This document shows, piece by piece, positions 25,593 through 32,890 of a stretch of 47,667 bases of DNA (position 1 is its first letter; the number at the start of each line of letters is the position of its first letter). Under the pieces are notes generated by a model. It ran no database searches and was not told the origin of the DNA. It was given only the letters and a program-made list of their open reading frames with translations. Both the position numbers and the translations under genes were made by a program. Source of the DNA: Pseudomonas palmensis (GTDB taxonomy: Bacteria > Pseudomonadota > Gammaproteobacteria > Pseudomonadales > Pseudomonadaceae); contig NZ_JAFKEC010000042.1 of assembly GCF_017848315.1 (NCBI RefSeq), positions 1 through 47,667 of the forward strand, written 5' to 3'.

Positions 25593-25631
25593 GCTGCGGT
25601 CAGCGCGGGCCTGGCCCGCGCTGACCGCAGC
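25593..25631. terminator. Perfect 18-bp-stem hairpin between convergent genes
   Basis: gctgcggtcagcgcgggc (25593-25610) pairs perfectly with 25614-25631 around a ctg loop. It lies between the glutathione transferase stop and the stop of the facing small gene. No U-tract follows on either strand, so it may work as an mRNA-end barrier or as a terminator needing other factors. Confidence 0.75.
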
Positions 25632-25637
25632 GCCGTC

Positions 25638-25865
25638 TCAGTGGCTCTGGCGCCACGTCACCTCGGTGATTCCGTACCGCTCGGCCAGTGGCTTGCTGAC
25701 CTTCTTCACCTTCTCGCGCCCATAGCGCGGAATATGCCCCACCCCGGCGTCACAGCTGGCCCAGTGCCAGGCTTCGGCGTTGTCCATCGCCTCGGCACGA
25801 ATCACGAAGGACTTCTGTTTGCCGTGCAATTGATAGTCGATGACGAAGAGTTTTGCGTTGTTCAT
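25638..25865 (-). CDS. Small conserved Pseudomonas protein (DUF6555-like)
   Basis: This 75-residue basic protein begins NNAKLFVIDYQLHGKQKSF, then AMDNAEAWHWASCDAG and a KPLAERYGITEV tail. I believe it is the Pseudomonas family listed as DUF6555 but cannot verify this. It has no signal peptide, membrane helix or catalytic motif. It lies downstream of the ClpP-like and KGG genes on the same strand, 104 bp after the former, and may belong to the same stress-linked unit. Confidence 0.65.
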   Translation of the reverse strand: MNNAKLFVIDYQLHGKQKSFVIRAEAMDNAEAWHWASCDAGVGHIPRYGREKVKKVSKPLAERYGITEVTWRQSH

Positions 25866-25969
25866 GGTTCCCTGAAAATCCTTTCAACGTGGTGACCGAT
25901 GCGTGTTCACTCATACCGCCTAACTAAGTACCTTCCAACCACCAAATAATTCAGTCTGATTGTTCGACA

Positions 25970-26530
25970 TCAGTGTTCGGCGCTGACGGTGAGGTGGCGG
26001 GCATCGGTTTCGAACACTACCTGTTCCAGCCGGTGGGCCATGCCGCAGGCCAGCGAATCGTAGGCAGGGATCACCCGCTCCTCGGCCGACAGGCAGTGGA
26101 TGATGTCCAGTTTGCGCTCGGCATGGGCGGTCTCCAGTTCGAAGATCCGCGCATAGCGCTCCAGGTCGTTGTTCAGGCTCGACAGGTATTCACGCAGGCG
26201 CGAGTGGTCCACCGCGCTCTGGCTGAAGTGCCAGGTCATGGGGTGGATCAGAAACCGCGAGTGGGGCACGGCCAGGCGTTCGCTGGCGGCCAGGTACATC
26301 ACGATGCCCATGGATTCGATGTTGCCCGCATTCACCGCGCTGACCGGCACCGGCAGCGACTTGAGAAAGCTGTAGATCGAGAACCCCAGGTGGGTGCTGC
26401 CGCCGATGGTCGACAGGTTGAGCAGCAGGGCGCTGGCCCCTTCGTCGATCGCCTGCAGGCAACGGTCGCGAAAGCGCTCGGTGGTGCCCTGATCGATCGG
26501 GCAGTGAAAGTGGATGACGTACTGCTTCAT
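25970..26530 (-). CDS. ClpP-fold (SDH/ClpP-like) protein
   Basis: This 186-residue protein has the ClpP/crotonase fold. The oxyanion-loop region is NLSTIGGSTHLGFSIYSFLK (about 38-57), the nucleophile sits in NIESMGIVMYLAA (Ser73), and the His in FLIHPMTWH (His96). The third residue of the ClpP triad is not evident: the region equivalent to the RD motif reads VIPAYDSLACGMAHRL. I chose the ATG at 26530; a TTG one codon earlier is less likely. It is 49 bp after the KGG gene. It may act as an ATP-independent peptidase or as a non-canonical ClpP partner. Confidence 0.75.
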   Translation of the reverse strand: MKQYVIHFHCPIDQGTTERFRDRCLQAIDEGASALLLNLSTIGGSTHLGFSIYSFLKSLPVPVSAVNAGNIESMGIVMYLAASERLAVPHSRFLIHPMTWHFSQSAVDHSRLREYLSSLNNDLERYARIFELETAHAERKLDIIHCLSAEERVIPAYDSLACGMAHRLEQVVFETDARHLTVSAEH

Positions 26531-26579
26531 CAAGAGTCCTCAAGACCGACGCACCCTCGGTGCGCCGGTCGCTCGAGCG

Positions 26580-26750
26580 TCAGCTACGACCACCACCACT
26601 TGGTTTGCGGGTGTCAGACTTGGTGGCGTCAGGCTTCCTGTTGCCCTGGCTGCCAGCGCCGCCTCCGGAGGCCTGCCCACCTTTTTTGCCGGCTTCCGAC
26701 GCCTTGTTCTTGTCGTTGGCAAAGTTTCCCGAGTTTTCTTTCTTGTCCAT
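26580..26750 (-). CDS. KGG-motif stress-induced protein (YciG-like)
   Basis: This 56-residue hydrophilic protein has one Con-10/KGG repeat, GNFANDKNKASEAGKKGG, followed by a Gly/Ser/Lys-rich tail. The family (PF10685, E. coli YciG) is induced by general stress and stationary phase, and its members are largely disordered. I chose the ATG at 26750 because gaggatc lies about 8 bp upstream, although longer in-frame extensions exist. The gene heads the unit that contains the ClpP-like protein. Confidence 0.8.
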   Translation of the reverse strand: MDKKENSGNFANDKNKASEAGKKGGQASGGGAGSQGNRKPDATKSDTRKPSGGGRS

Positions 26751-26967
26751 GATGCTGATCCTCATGTCATTGGGATGCGAAGCCTTGTGGACCTCACATA
26801 GGTGTGGAGATAGGCCACGGGGCAAAGTTTTAAAATCTTTGCGTGCATGAGACGAACGGTAAGCCCGCACGACTTTTTCATCCGCTTGGCGGGGCTGTGG
26901 AACTTTGCAGCGCAGCGCCCATTCCCTTGCATATCGACTGCAAGGGGCAGCCAAGAGGACAACGGCC

Positions 26968-28308
26968 ATGACCGTGATGAACGCAACCCGCCCGACTGCC
27001 GACCTGGCGCAGGTTCAGGCCGGCGACCTGCTCAACCGCTACCAGGCGCTGCTGCGCGGTGACCTGGTGGGCAGTGCCGCCTGGCTGGCCGAGCAACTGC
27101 TGCGCACACAGGGTCTGCAGGACGACCTGCCGGCAACCCCGGGCGAACTGGACGCGTGGACCGACCGGCGCACCGCCGCAGTTGCCGGCGAATACGCCGA
27201 GTACCTGGCCGGGCGCAAGGCCGGCGCGCCCCGGCGCTATTTCAGCACTCGCGCTCACGCGCTGTACTTTCTGCACCATGTGGCCCCCACCAAGGCGGTG
27301 GACGGCGCCTGGCTGCACGGGCTGCTGCGACACTGGGCCGACCCGCGCTATCACGGGCTGATCCGTATCTACCTCGAAGAGCTGGGCGATGGCGACCCGG
27401 CCTGCAACCATGTGCTGATCTATCGCCGCCTGCTGGCCGAGGCCGGTTGCCACGAGCCGGTGCCGCTGCCCGACGAGCGTTACCTGCAAGGCTGCCTGCA
27501 ACTGGCGCTGGGGGCCAACAGCGATATGTTCCTGCCCGAGGTGATCGGCTACAACCTGGGCTATGAGCAGCTGCCGTTGCACCTGCTGATCAGCGCCTAT
27601 GAGCTCGACGAACTGGGCCTGGATGCCCAGTACTTTCGCCTGCACGTCACCATCGACAACGCCAGCAGCGGCCATGCACGCAAGGCCGTGCAGGCCCTGC
27701 AGCAGTTGCGCCCGGAGCAGGACGACGGGCGTTTCTACCAGCGCGTGGCCGCCGGCTACCGGCTCAACGACCTGGGCCAGGGCTCGGCGGCGATCATCGC
27801 AGGCTTTGACCTGGAGGCCGAGGTGGTGGCGCTGCTCGAACGCAAACGCGCCTTCGGCCAGCACATGCATTCGGATTACTGCCGCTTCCAGGGGCGCACC
27901 GTCAATCAATGGCTGGCCGAGCCGGGCAGCATGCCGGGCTTTCTTGGCGTACTGGAACAGAAGGGCTGGATCAAGCGCGGGCAGGACCCACAGCTCAGCC
28001 GCTTCTGGCAGGTGATCGAGGGGCCGGGCGCGGCGATGTTCGGGGTGTTCAGCGTGTATGAAAAGCAGCTGCTGCATGACTGGATTGCCGGCGACTGGCA
28101 GCCGGCCAGCAACCCCGAGCGTACCCAGGGCAGCGCCCTGCAACCCTCGATGCCTTCGGACGACACCGCGCTCGACATCGAGCTGCAGGCGCTGCCCGCA
28201 CAGTGCCGTATCGAACGCCTGATCGACGCCATGGCCGGCAACCGCCATGCACTGCCGCGCGGCCTGCAGGCCACGCGGATGTACCGCCAGCTCACGGGCC
28301 TAAACTGA
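26968..28308 (+). CDS. Heme-oxygenase-like diiron oxidase/oxygenase (iron-containing redox enzyme family)
   Basis: This 446-residue protein belongs to the Haem_oxygenas_2/HDO superfamily, whose members use two iron atoms and O2 for C-C or N-oxidations. Candidate metal ligands are Glu138 and His148 (YLEELGDGDPACNH), Glu200, and the His226/Asp230/His236 group (LHVTIDNASSGHA). The C-terminal third, after about residue 320, is an added helical part. The ATG at 26968 has agagga upstream and removes a weak 21-residue extension. The methyltransferase gene starts 11 bp later, so the pair probably acts in one pathway. The substrate is unknown. Confidence 0.75.
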   Translation: MTVMNATRPTADLAQVQAGDLLNRYQALLRGDLVGSAAWLAEQLLRTQGLQDDLPATPGELDAWTDRRTAAVAGEYAEYLAGRKAGAPRRYFSTRAHALYFLHHVAPTKAVDGAWLHGLLRHWADPRYHGLIRIYLEELGDGDPACNHVLIYRRLLAEAGCHEPVPLPDERYLQGCLQLALGANSDMFLPEVIGYNLGYEQLPLHLLISAYELDELGLDAQYFRLHVTIDNASSGHARKAVQALQQLRPEQDDGRFYQRVAAGYRLNDLGQGSAAIIAGFDLEAEVVALLERKRAFGQHMHSDYCRFQGRTVNQWLAEPGSMPGFLGVLEQKGWIKRGQDPQLSRFWQVIEGPGAAMFGVFSVYEKQLLHDWIAGDWQPASNPERTQGSALQPSMPSDDTALDIELQALPAQCRIERLIDAMAGNRHALPRGLQATRMYRQLTGLN

Positions 28309-28319
28309 AGGAGTGCACC

Positions 28320-29273
28320 ATGCTGCTGAACACCTGCCAGCCTGAAGCGGACAAGGCCCTGCTGCAACTGGGCCGGCGCCTGCAGGCCGACGGCTACCGC
28401 TTCACCTGCGTCACCCCGCTGACCCAGCAGCGCAACAACGAGCGCCAGAGCGCGGCGCGGGCGCGCACCCTGCGCGACATTTTTGGCTGGAACCGTCCGT
28501 TCACCGCTTCGCTGCTGTCGGCCGACGAACTGGCGCAGATGCGCGTGGCACAGATTCTCGACGAAGACGGCGACTGCTGGCGCAGCCGGGTGCGCTGGTC
28601 GAGCCTGGAGGACCTGCTGTTCGTGCATTCGGGCTTTCCCACCACGCAGGCCGATGCTGTGTTCTTCGGGCCCGACAGCTACCGTTTCGCACACTTCATT
28701 GCCAGCCACTTGCAGGGCCGCTTCAGCGAAATCAACCACGCGGTGGATATCGGCTGCGGGGCCGGGGTAGGGGCGATACTGATCGGCCGTGCACGCCGGC
28801 ACGCCCAGGTCACCGCGCTGGACATCAACCCCGACGCCCTGCGCCTGAGCGCGATCAACGTGGCCCTGGCCGGGCTGGCCAATGTGTCGGTGGCGCACAG
28901 CGATGTACTGCAGGGCATTACCGGCAACTTCGACCTGATCGTCGCCAACCCGCCGTACATGCTCGATGCCGGCCGCCGGGCCTATCGGCACGGTGGCGGC
29001 AGCCTGGGCGCCGACCTGTCGCTGCGCATCGTCAACGAGGCAATCGGGCGCCTGAGCCAGGGCGGCACGCTGCTGCTGTACACCGGGGTGGCGATGGTCG
29101 ACGGGCACGACCCGTTCCTGGCCGCCATCCGTGCCCAGCTCACCGCCCCGCAATGGTCGTGGCACTACCAGGAGCTGGACCCTGACGTGTTTGGCGAGCA
29201 ACTGCTCGAACCTGGCTACGAGCAGGTCGAGCGCATTGCAGCGGTGGGGCTGACGGTGACGCGCAACGGCTGA
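28320..29273 (+). CDS. SAM-dependent methyltransferase (MTS/HemK-like)
   Basis: This 317-residue class I methyltransferase has the SAM-binding VDIGCGAGVGA (142-152) and the catalytic NPPY (210-213), as in HemK/PrmC and RsmC-type N-methyltransferases of Gln, Asn or nucleobases. The N-terminal 140 residues form a separate recognition domain. The ATG at 28320 has an aaggag ribosome site and lies 11 bp after the diiron protein gene. The NPPY motif suggests methylation of a planar nitrogen. The target is unknown. Confidence 0.82.
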   Translation: MLLNTCQPEADKALLQLGRRLQADGYRFTCVTPLTQQRNNERQSAARARTLRDIFGWNRPFTASLLSADELAQMRVAQILDEDGDCWRSRVRWSSLEDLLFVHSGFPTTQADAVFFGPDSYRFAHFIASHLQGRFSEINHAVDIGCGAGVGAILIGRARRHAQVTALDINPDALRLSAINVALAGLANVSVAHSDVLQGITGNFDLIVANPPYMLDAGRRAYRHGGGSLGADLSLRIVNEAIGRLSQGGTLLLYTGVAMVDGHDPFLAAIRAQLTAPQWSWHYQELDPDVFGEQLLEPGYEQVERIAAVGLTVTRNG

Positions 29274-29400
29274 ACATGCCGGTGCGGTTTCATTGCCCCG
29301 GTCAATCAGATGCCGGGGGCTGTATCGGAGTTTTCGATTTGAATGTCGGGCCCGGGGAGCCCTTACTAGTGGTTACACCTGAGACATCGAGGGTTGCATC

Positions 29401-29664
29401 ATGCCAATGAACGGAGTGTGTGATCTGGAACTGCGTCGCCTGATAGAAGGCGCCTTTCTGCCATGGCGCTGTGAAGTGGCGTGCAGCGACGGATTGGCGC
29501 TGACCATCCACCTGCCGGCCGATGCCGAGTATGCCGAGCTTACGGTCACGGGTATCCAGCTGAGCGCCTTGCCCGACATGCGGGCCATCGCGGACCTGGT
29601 GGGTCAGATCCGCGAAGAGCGCCGCACCATGGGCCTGCGGCCGCGCAGGCTGTACCGCGCCTGA
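29401..29664 (+). CDS. DUF1652-family protein
   Basis: This 87-residue protein (DLELRRLIEGAFLPWRCEVA, then LTVTGIQLSALPDMRAIADL) fits DUF1652, a Pseudomonas-restricted family of unknown role. Either the ATG at 29401 or that at 29407 may be used; gaggg lies about 9 bp upstream of the first. It stands alone between the methyltransferase gene and the convergent Yip1-like gene. Confidence 0.7.
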   Translation: MPMNGVCDLELRRLIEGAFLPWRCEVACSDGLALTIHLPADAEYAELTVTGIQLSALPDMRAIADLVGQIREERRTMGLRPRRLYRA

Positions 29665-29670
29665 CCCCCA

Positions 29671-29702
29671 TGCGCCCGGCTAGCCCAGGCCGGCCGGGCG
29701 CA
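29671..29702. terminator. Hairpin at the DUF1652/Yip1 convergent junction
   Basis: tgcgcccggc (29671-29680) pairs perfectly with gccgggcgca (29693-29702) around a 12-nt loop. The right arm lies in the last codons of the Yip1-like gene, so the terminator of one gene is partly coding for the other. Confidence 0.6.
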
Positions 29703-30294
29703 GGTATTCCGGTTGCAGGGTGTTGAACCAGAACAGGATCATCGACACCAGGATGGTCACCTGCACCAGCAACCCCACCCCCCACACGCTGGCCGAGTAC
29801 AGCAGGCCGTCTTCCTTGCGGATGCGCATGAAGGTCGGCAGACCGGTGAACAGCAGAAAGGTCGCGTACACCGTGGCCGCGCCCAGTATCGTGACCGCCA
29901 GCCAACGGCTCGGGTACAGCCCGGCCAGCCCGGCTACGAAATACGGTGTGGCGGTGTAGGCGGCAAAGCCGATGCACTGGTTGAGGGTGGGGCGTGCATC
30001 GAAGGTACGCGACATCCAGCGGATGAATGCCCCCATCAGCACCGTGCCCGCCATGATCGCCAGAAACAGCAGGATGCACAGCTGCAACGCGCTGCTGGCA
30101 CTCAGGCGCACGTTCTCGTTTTCGGCCAGGCTCCAGCCCACCGAGGTGATCCCGATGAACAGGCATACGGTGGGGATCAGTGCCAGCAACAGCAGGTGTG
30201 ACAGGTAGTGACGCGGGTGGGCTTCCTCGTCGTGGCGAATATCGGCCCACGCCGAGTTGGGTTGGGTGAACAGCTTGACCAGGTGGCTTGTCAT
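29680..30294 (-). CDS. Yip1-family inner-membrane protein
   Basis: This 204-residue protein has about five transmembrane segments in the Yip1 (PF04893) pattern: SHLLLLALIPTVCLFIGI, then QLCILLFLAIMAGTVLMGAF, and FAAYTATPYFVAGLAGLYP. The soluble N-terminus (LFTQPNSAWADIRHDEE) is typical of bacterial Yip1 members. Bacterial forms have no firm function, though some are stress-induced. The gene is divergent from the metallothionein gene. Confidence 0.8.
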   Translation of the reverse strand: MTSHLVKLFTQPNSAWADIRHDEEAHPRHYLSHLLLLALIPTVCLFIGITSVGWSLAENENVRLSASSALQLCILLFLAIMAGTVLMGAFIRWMSRTFDARPTLNQCIGFAAYTATPYFVAGLAGLYPSRWLAVTILGAATVYATFLLFTGLPTFMRIRKEDGLLYSASVWGVGLLVQVTILVSMILFWFNTLQPEYLRPAGLG

Positions 30295-30483
30295 GGCGGT
30301 CTCCGGTACCGGGGCGAAAGGGCCCCTCGTGTTCTGTGGAGGTCACAAAGCGGCCAGGGTTTCATCGGCTTTGCCGCAAGCGGACCAACTGCCTTGAACC
30401 ATTGCGCGCGCGGGCCGGTCACTTCTTGCAGGGGCGCCAAACGGCGCCACCGATGACGACCATCACCTTCAGGAGTCAAGACC
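30295..30483. other. Divergent gap between yip1-like and metallothionein genes
   Basis: This 189-bp region holds no gene I can support. It must contain promoters for both divergent genes; I do not see a clear sigma-70 consensus or a metal-regulator palindrome. Confidence 0.4.
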
Positions 30484-30654
30484 ATGGACCAACAGACCTG
30501 TGCCTGCCCGGACTGCAACTGCAAGGTCGGCGACAACCCCGTGCAACGCGAAGGCAAGTCTTATTGCTGTCAGGCCTGCGCCGATCATCACCCGGCCGGC
30601 AAACCCTGTTCTGCCAGTGGCTGCGGCTGCGCCAGGCAGGCCCCCACGCACTGA
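30484..30654 (+). CDS. bmtA: Bacterial metallothionein
   Basis: This 56-residue Cys-rich protein binds zinc, cadmium or copper in the cytoplasm. Ten cysteines are placed C6, C8, C11, C13, C28, C29, C32, C42, C47, C49, and His35, His36 and His56 are also present. The spacing CxCxxCxC then CCxxCxxxH is the Pseudomonas metallothionein pattern (SmtA/BmtA class, central zinc-finger-like part EGKSYCCQACADHH). The gene is too short for common ORF cut-offs. It is followed 27 bp later by the dehydrogenase gene and may be cotranscribed with it. Confidence 0.9.
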   Translation: MDQQTCACPDCNCKVGDNPVQREGKSYCCQACADHHPAGKPCSASGCGCARQAPTH

Positions 30655-30681
30655 GGCACTGAACCGTACCGGAGGATCCCG

Positions 30682-31590
30682 ATGTCGACGCCAAAACCCA
30701 GCAACCAGTACAGCATGCGCAACCCGCTGACCCAGTACCCGCAACCGCCGTTTCCGGCCCAGGGCCAATCGGCGCCTGGGCTGGATAGCGGCATGCAACC
30801 CAAGCCGGACCACGGTGAGCACAGCTACCAGGGCTTTGGCCGGCTCCAGGGGCGCAAGGCGCTGATCACGGGCGCCGACTCCGGGATCGGCCGTGCGGTG
30901 GCCATCGCCTTTGCCCGCGAGGGTGCGGACATCGTGCTCAACTACCTGCCCATCGAGCACAGCGATGCCAAGGAAGTCATCCAGTTGATCGAGGCCGAGG
31001 GCCGGCGTGCCATCGCCTTGCCGGGCGACCTCAAGGACGAGGCCTTTTGCCGCGAACTGGTCAGCCAGGCCCACGACCAGTTGGGTGGGCTGGACATCCT
31101 GGTCAACGTGGCAGGCAAGCAGGTGGCGCGCAAGCAGGTGGGCCAGGTCAGCAGCGAACAGTTCGACGCCACCATGAAGACCAACGTGTACGCGCTGTTC
31201 TGGCTGTGCCAGGCGGCCGTGCCGCTGATGCCGGCCGGGGCCACCATCATCAACACCGCATCGATCCAGTCGTACCAGCCGTCGGCGACCCTGCTCGACT
31301 ACGCCACCACCAAGGCGGCGATCGTGGCCTTTACCAAGGCCCTGGCCAAGCAGGTGATCGAGCGCGGCATCCGTGTCAACGCGGTGGCACCGGGGCCGAT
31401 CTGGACGGTGCTGCAGCCCAGCGGCGGGCAGCCGCCGGAGAAGATCCCCGACTTCGGCGGGCACACGCCGATGAAGCGCCCCGGCCAGCCGGCCGAGTGT
31501 GCGCCGTTGTACGTGCTGCTGGCGTCGCAGGAATCCAGTTACATCACCGGTGAAGTGTTTGGCGTGACCGGTGGCAACCCATTGCCTTAG
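30682..31590 (+). CDS. Short-chain dehydrogenase, YghA-like
   Basis: This 302-residue SDR has an extended N-terminus of about 45 residues rich in Pro and Gln, then the Rossmann motif TGADSGIGRAVAIAFAREGA, and the catalytic Ser and Tyr-x3-Lys (NTASIQSYQPS, DYATTKAA). It matches the YghA group, general-stress NAD(P)-dependent oxidoreductases. The ATG at 30682 has a GGAGG site. It precedes the Ku gene by 14 bp, so the two are probably cotranscribed. The substrate is unknown. Confidence 0.85.
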   Translation: MSTPKPSNQYSMRNPLTQYPQPPFPAQGQSAPGLDSGMQPKPDHGEHSYQGFGRLQGRKALITGADSGIGRAVAIAFAREGADIVLNYLPIEHSDAKEVIQLIEAEGRRAIALPGDLKDEAFCRELVSQAHDQLGGLDILVNVAGKQVARKQVGQVSSEQFDATMKTNVYALFWLCQAAVPLMPAGATIINTASIQSYQPSATLLDYATTKAAIVAFTKALAKQVIERGIRVNAVAPGPIWTVLQPSGGQPPEKIPDFGGHTPMKRPGQPAECAPLYVLLASQESSYITGEVFGVTGGNPLP

Positions 31591-31604
31591 GCGAGGAGAC
31601 GAGC

Positions 31605-32435
31605 ATGGCCAGCAGGGCGATCTGGAAGGGCGCGATCAGTTTCGGGCTGGTGCATATCCCGGTGTCGCTGACCACGGCGGTCAGCAGCGACCGGGTCGAT
31701 TTCGACTGGCTCGACAAGCGCAGCATGGACCCGGTGGGCTACAAGCGGGTGAACAAGGTCACCGGCAAGGAGATCGACAAAGAGCATATCGTCAAGGGCG
31801 TGGCGTTCGAGAAGGGCCGCTATGTGGTGATCAGCGAGGACGAGATCCGCAAGGCGCGGCCCGAGGCCACCCAGACCATCGATATCTTCTCGTTCGTGGG
31901 CAGTGACGAGATCCCGCTGCAGCACTTCGACACGCCGTACTACCTGGCGCCGGACAAGCGCGGTGGCAAGGTCTATGCGCTGCTGCGCCAGACCCTGGAG
32001 AGCACCGGCAAGGTGGCGCTGGCCAAGGTGGTGCTGCATACCCAGCAGCACCTGGCGCTGCTGCGCCCGCTGGAGGACGCCCTGGTGATGATCACCCTGC
32101 GCTGGCCCGGTGAGGTCCGCGGGCTCGAAGGGCTGGAGCTGGACAAGAGCGTGAGCGCGGCCACGGTGGACAAGAAGGAGCTGCAGATGGCCAAGCGTCT
32201 GGTGGAGGACATGGCCGGGCACTGGACGCCGCAGGAGTACCACAACGACTTCAAGGACACCATCATGGCGCTGGTGGAGGAGAAGGCCAGCCAGGGCAAG
32301 ATCGCCACCGTGGAGGCGCCCGAAGACCAGGCAGCAGGCAAGGGGGCGGACATCATCGACCTCACCGAGCTGCTCAAGCGCAGCCTGGGTGGGGGCAAGA
32401 AGGCGCCGGCCAGGAAGGCCGCACCTTCGCGGTAG
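31605..32435 (+). CDS. ku: Ku, non-homologous end-joining DNA end-binding protein
   Basis: This 276-residue homodimeric ring protein threads onto double-strand ends and recruits LigD. The N-terminal RAIWKGAISFGLVHIPVSL is the signature of bacterial Ku, and the core KRGGKVYALLRQTL segment is conserved. It ends in a basic tail (GGGKKAPARKAAPSR) that helps DNA threading. LigD lies on the opposite strand about 7 kb away. In several Pseudomonas, Ku/LigD are stationary-phase genes beside stress functions, which fits the SDR and metallothionein neighbours. Confidence 0.95.
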   Translation: MASRAIWKGAISFGLVHIPVSLTTAVSSDRVDFDWLDKRSMDPVGYKRVNKVTGKEIDKEHIVKGVAFEKGRYVVISEDEIRKARPEATQTIDIFSFVGSDEIPLQHFDTPYYLAPDKRGGKVYALLRQTLESTGKVALAKVVLHTQQHLALLRPLEDALVMITLRWPGEVRGLEGLELDKSVSAATVDKKELQMAKRLVEDMAGHWTPQEYHNDFKDTIMALVEEKASQGKIATVEAPEDQAAGKGADIIDLTELLKRSLGGGKKAPARKAAPSR

Positions 32436-32519
32436 GAGCCGGCGTTGCCGGCGAAGGCCACACTGCGGTCTGTCGGGCTTTTGCGGTGTTCGCTTCGCCA
32501 GCAAGGCTGGCTCCTACAC
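32432..32519. repeat. REPIN between convergent ku and the NTF2-like gene
   Basis: Arms gtaggagccggcgttgccgg (from 32432) and ttcgccagcaaggctggctc (from 32494) are imperfect reverse complements. Each end of the element overlaps the terminal codons of the flanking genes by a few bases. Confidence 0.8.
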
Positions 32520-32885
32520 AGGCTGCGGCGTTACCGCGGTCTCCTGCAAATGCAGCCACTTGCCCTGCGCGTCGAACACCACCGTCGACCAGCGCAGCGT
32601 GGTCTGGCCGCTGTCATCCTGCTGATGCTCGCGATAGGTCACCACCCCCGGCGCAACGTCGTGCATCTCATCGATCTCGATGCGCAGGCCAGGCCGTGAG
32701 CCATAGGCCTGGGCAAAAAAACTCTCCAGCTGCGCCTTGTCGAGCACCGTGCCCTTGAGCGTGAACATCGAGAACCCCTCGGCAAAGCGCTCCAGCAACG
32801 GCGGCCGTGCCTCGCCGGCCAGCCACTGGCGGATCTGCACATGCGCCTCCAGCACCTCTTCAAACCCCGCATTACGCTCTGGCAT
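32514..32885 (-). CDS. NTF2/SnoaL-like (DUF4440) protein
   Basis: This 123-residue small alpha+beta protein has the cone-shaped NTF2 pattern: helix VLEAHVQIRQWL, FSMFTLKGTVLDKAQLESFF, then strands with HDVAPGVVTYREH and LRWSTVVFD. I chose the ATG at 32885, 5 bp after the exporter gene stop; frames extending further run through that gene. It is downstream of the exporter in one transcription unit. Binding partner or enzymatic role is unknown. Confidence 0.75.
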   Translation of the reverse strand: MPERNAGFEEVLEAHVQIRQWLAGEARPPLLERFAEGFSMFTLKGTVLDKAQLESFFAQAYGSRPGLRIEIDEMHDVAPGVVTYREHQQDDSGQTTLRWSTVVFDAQGKWLHLQETAVTPQPV

Positions 32886-32890
32886 TGCAC

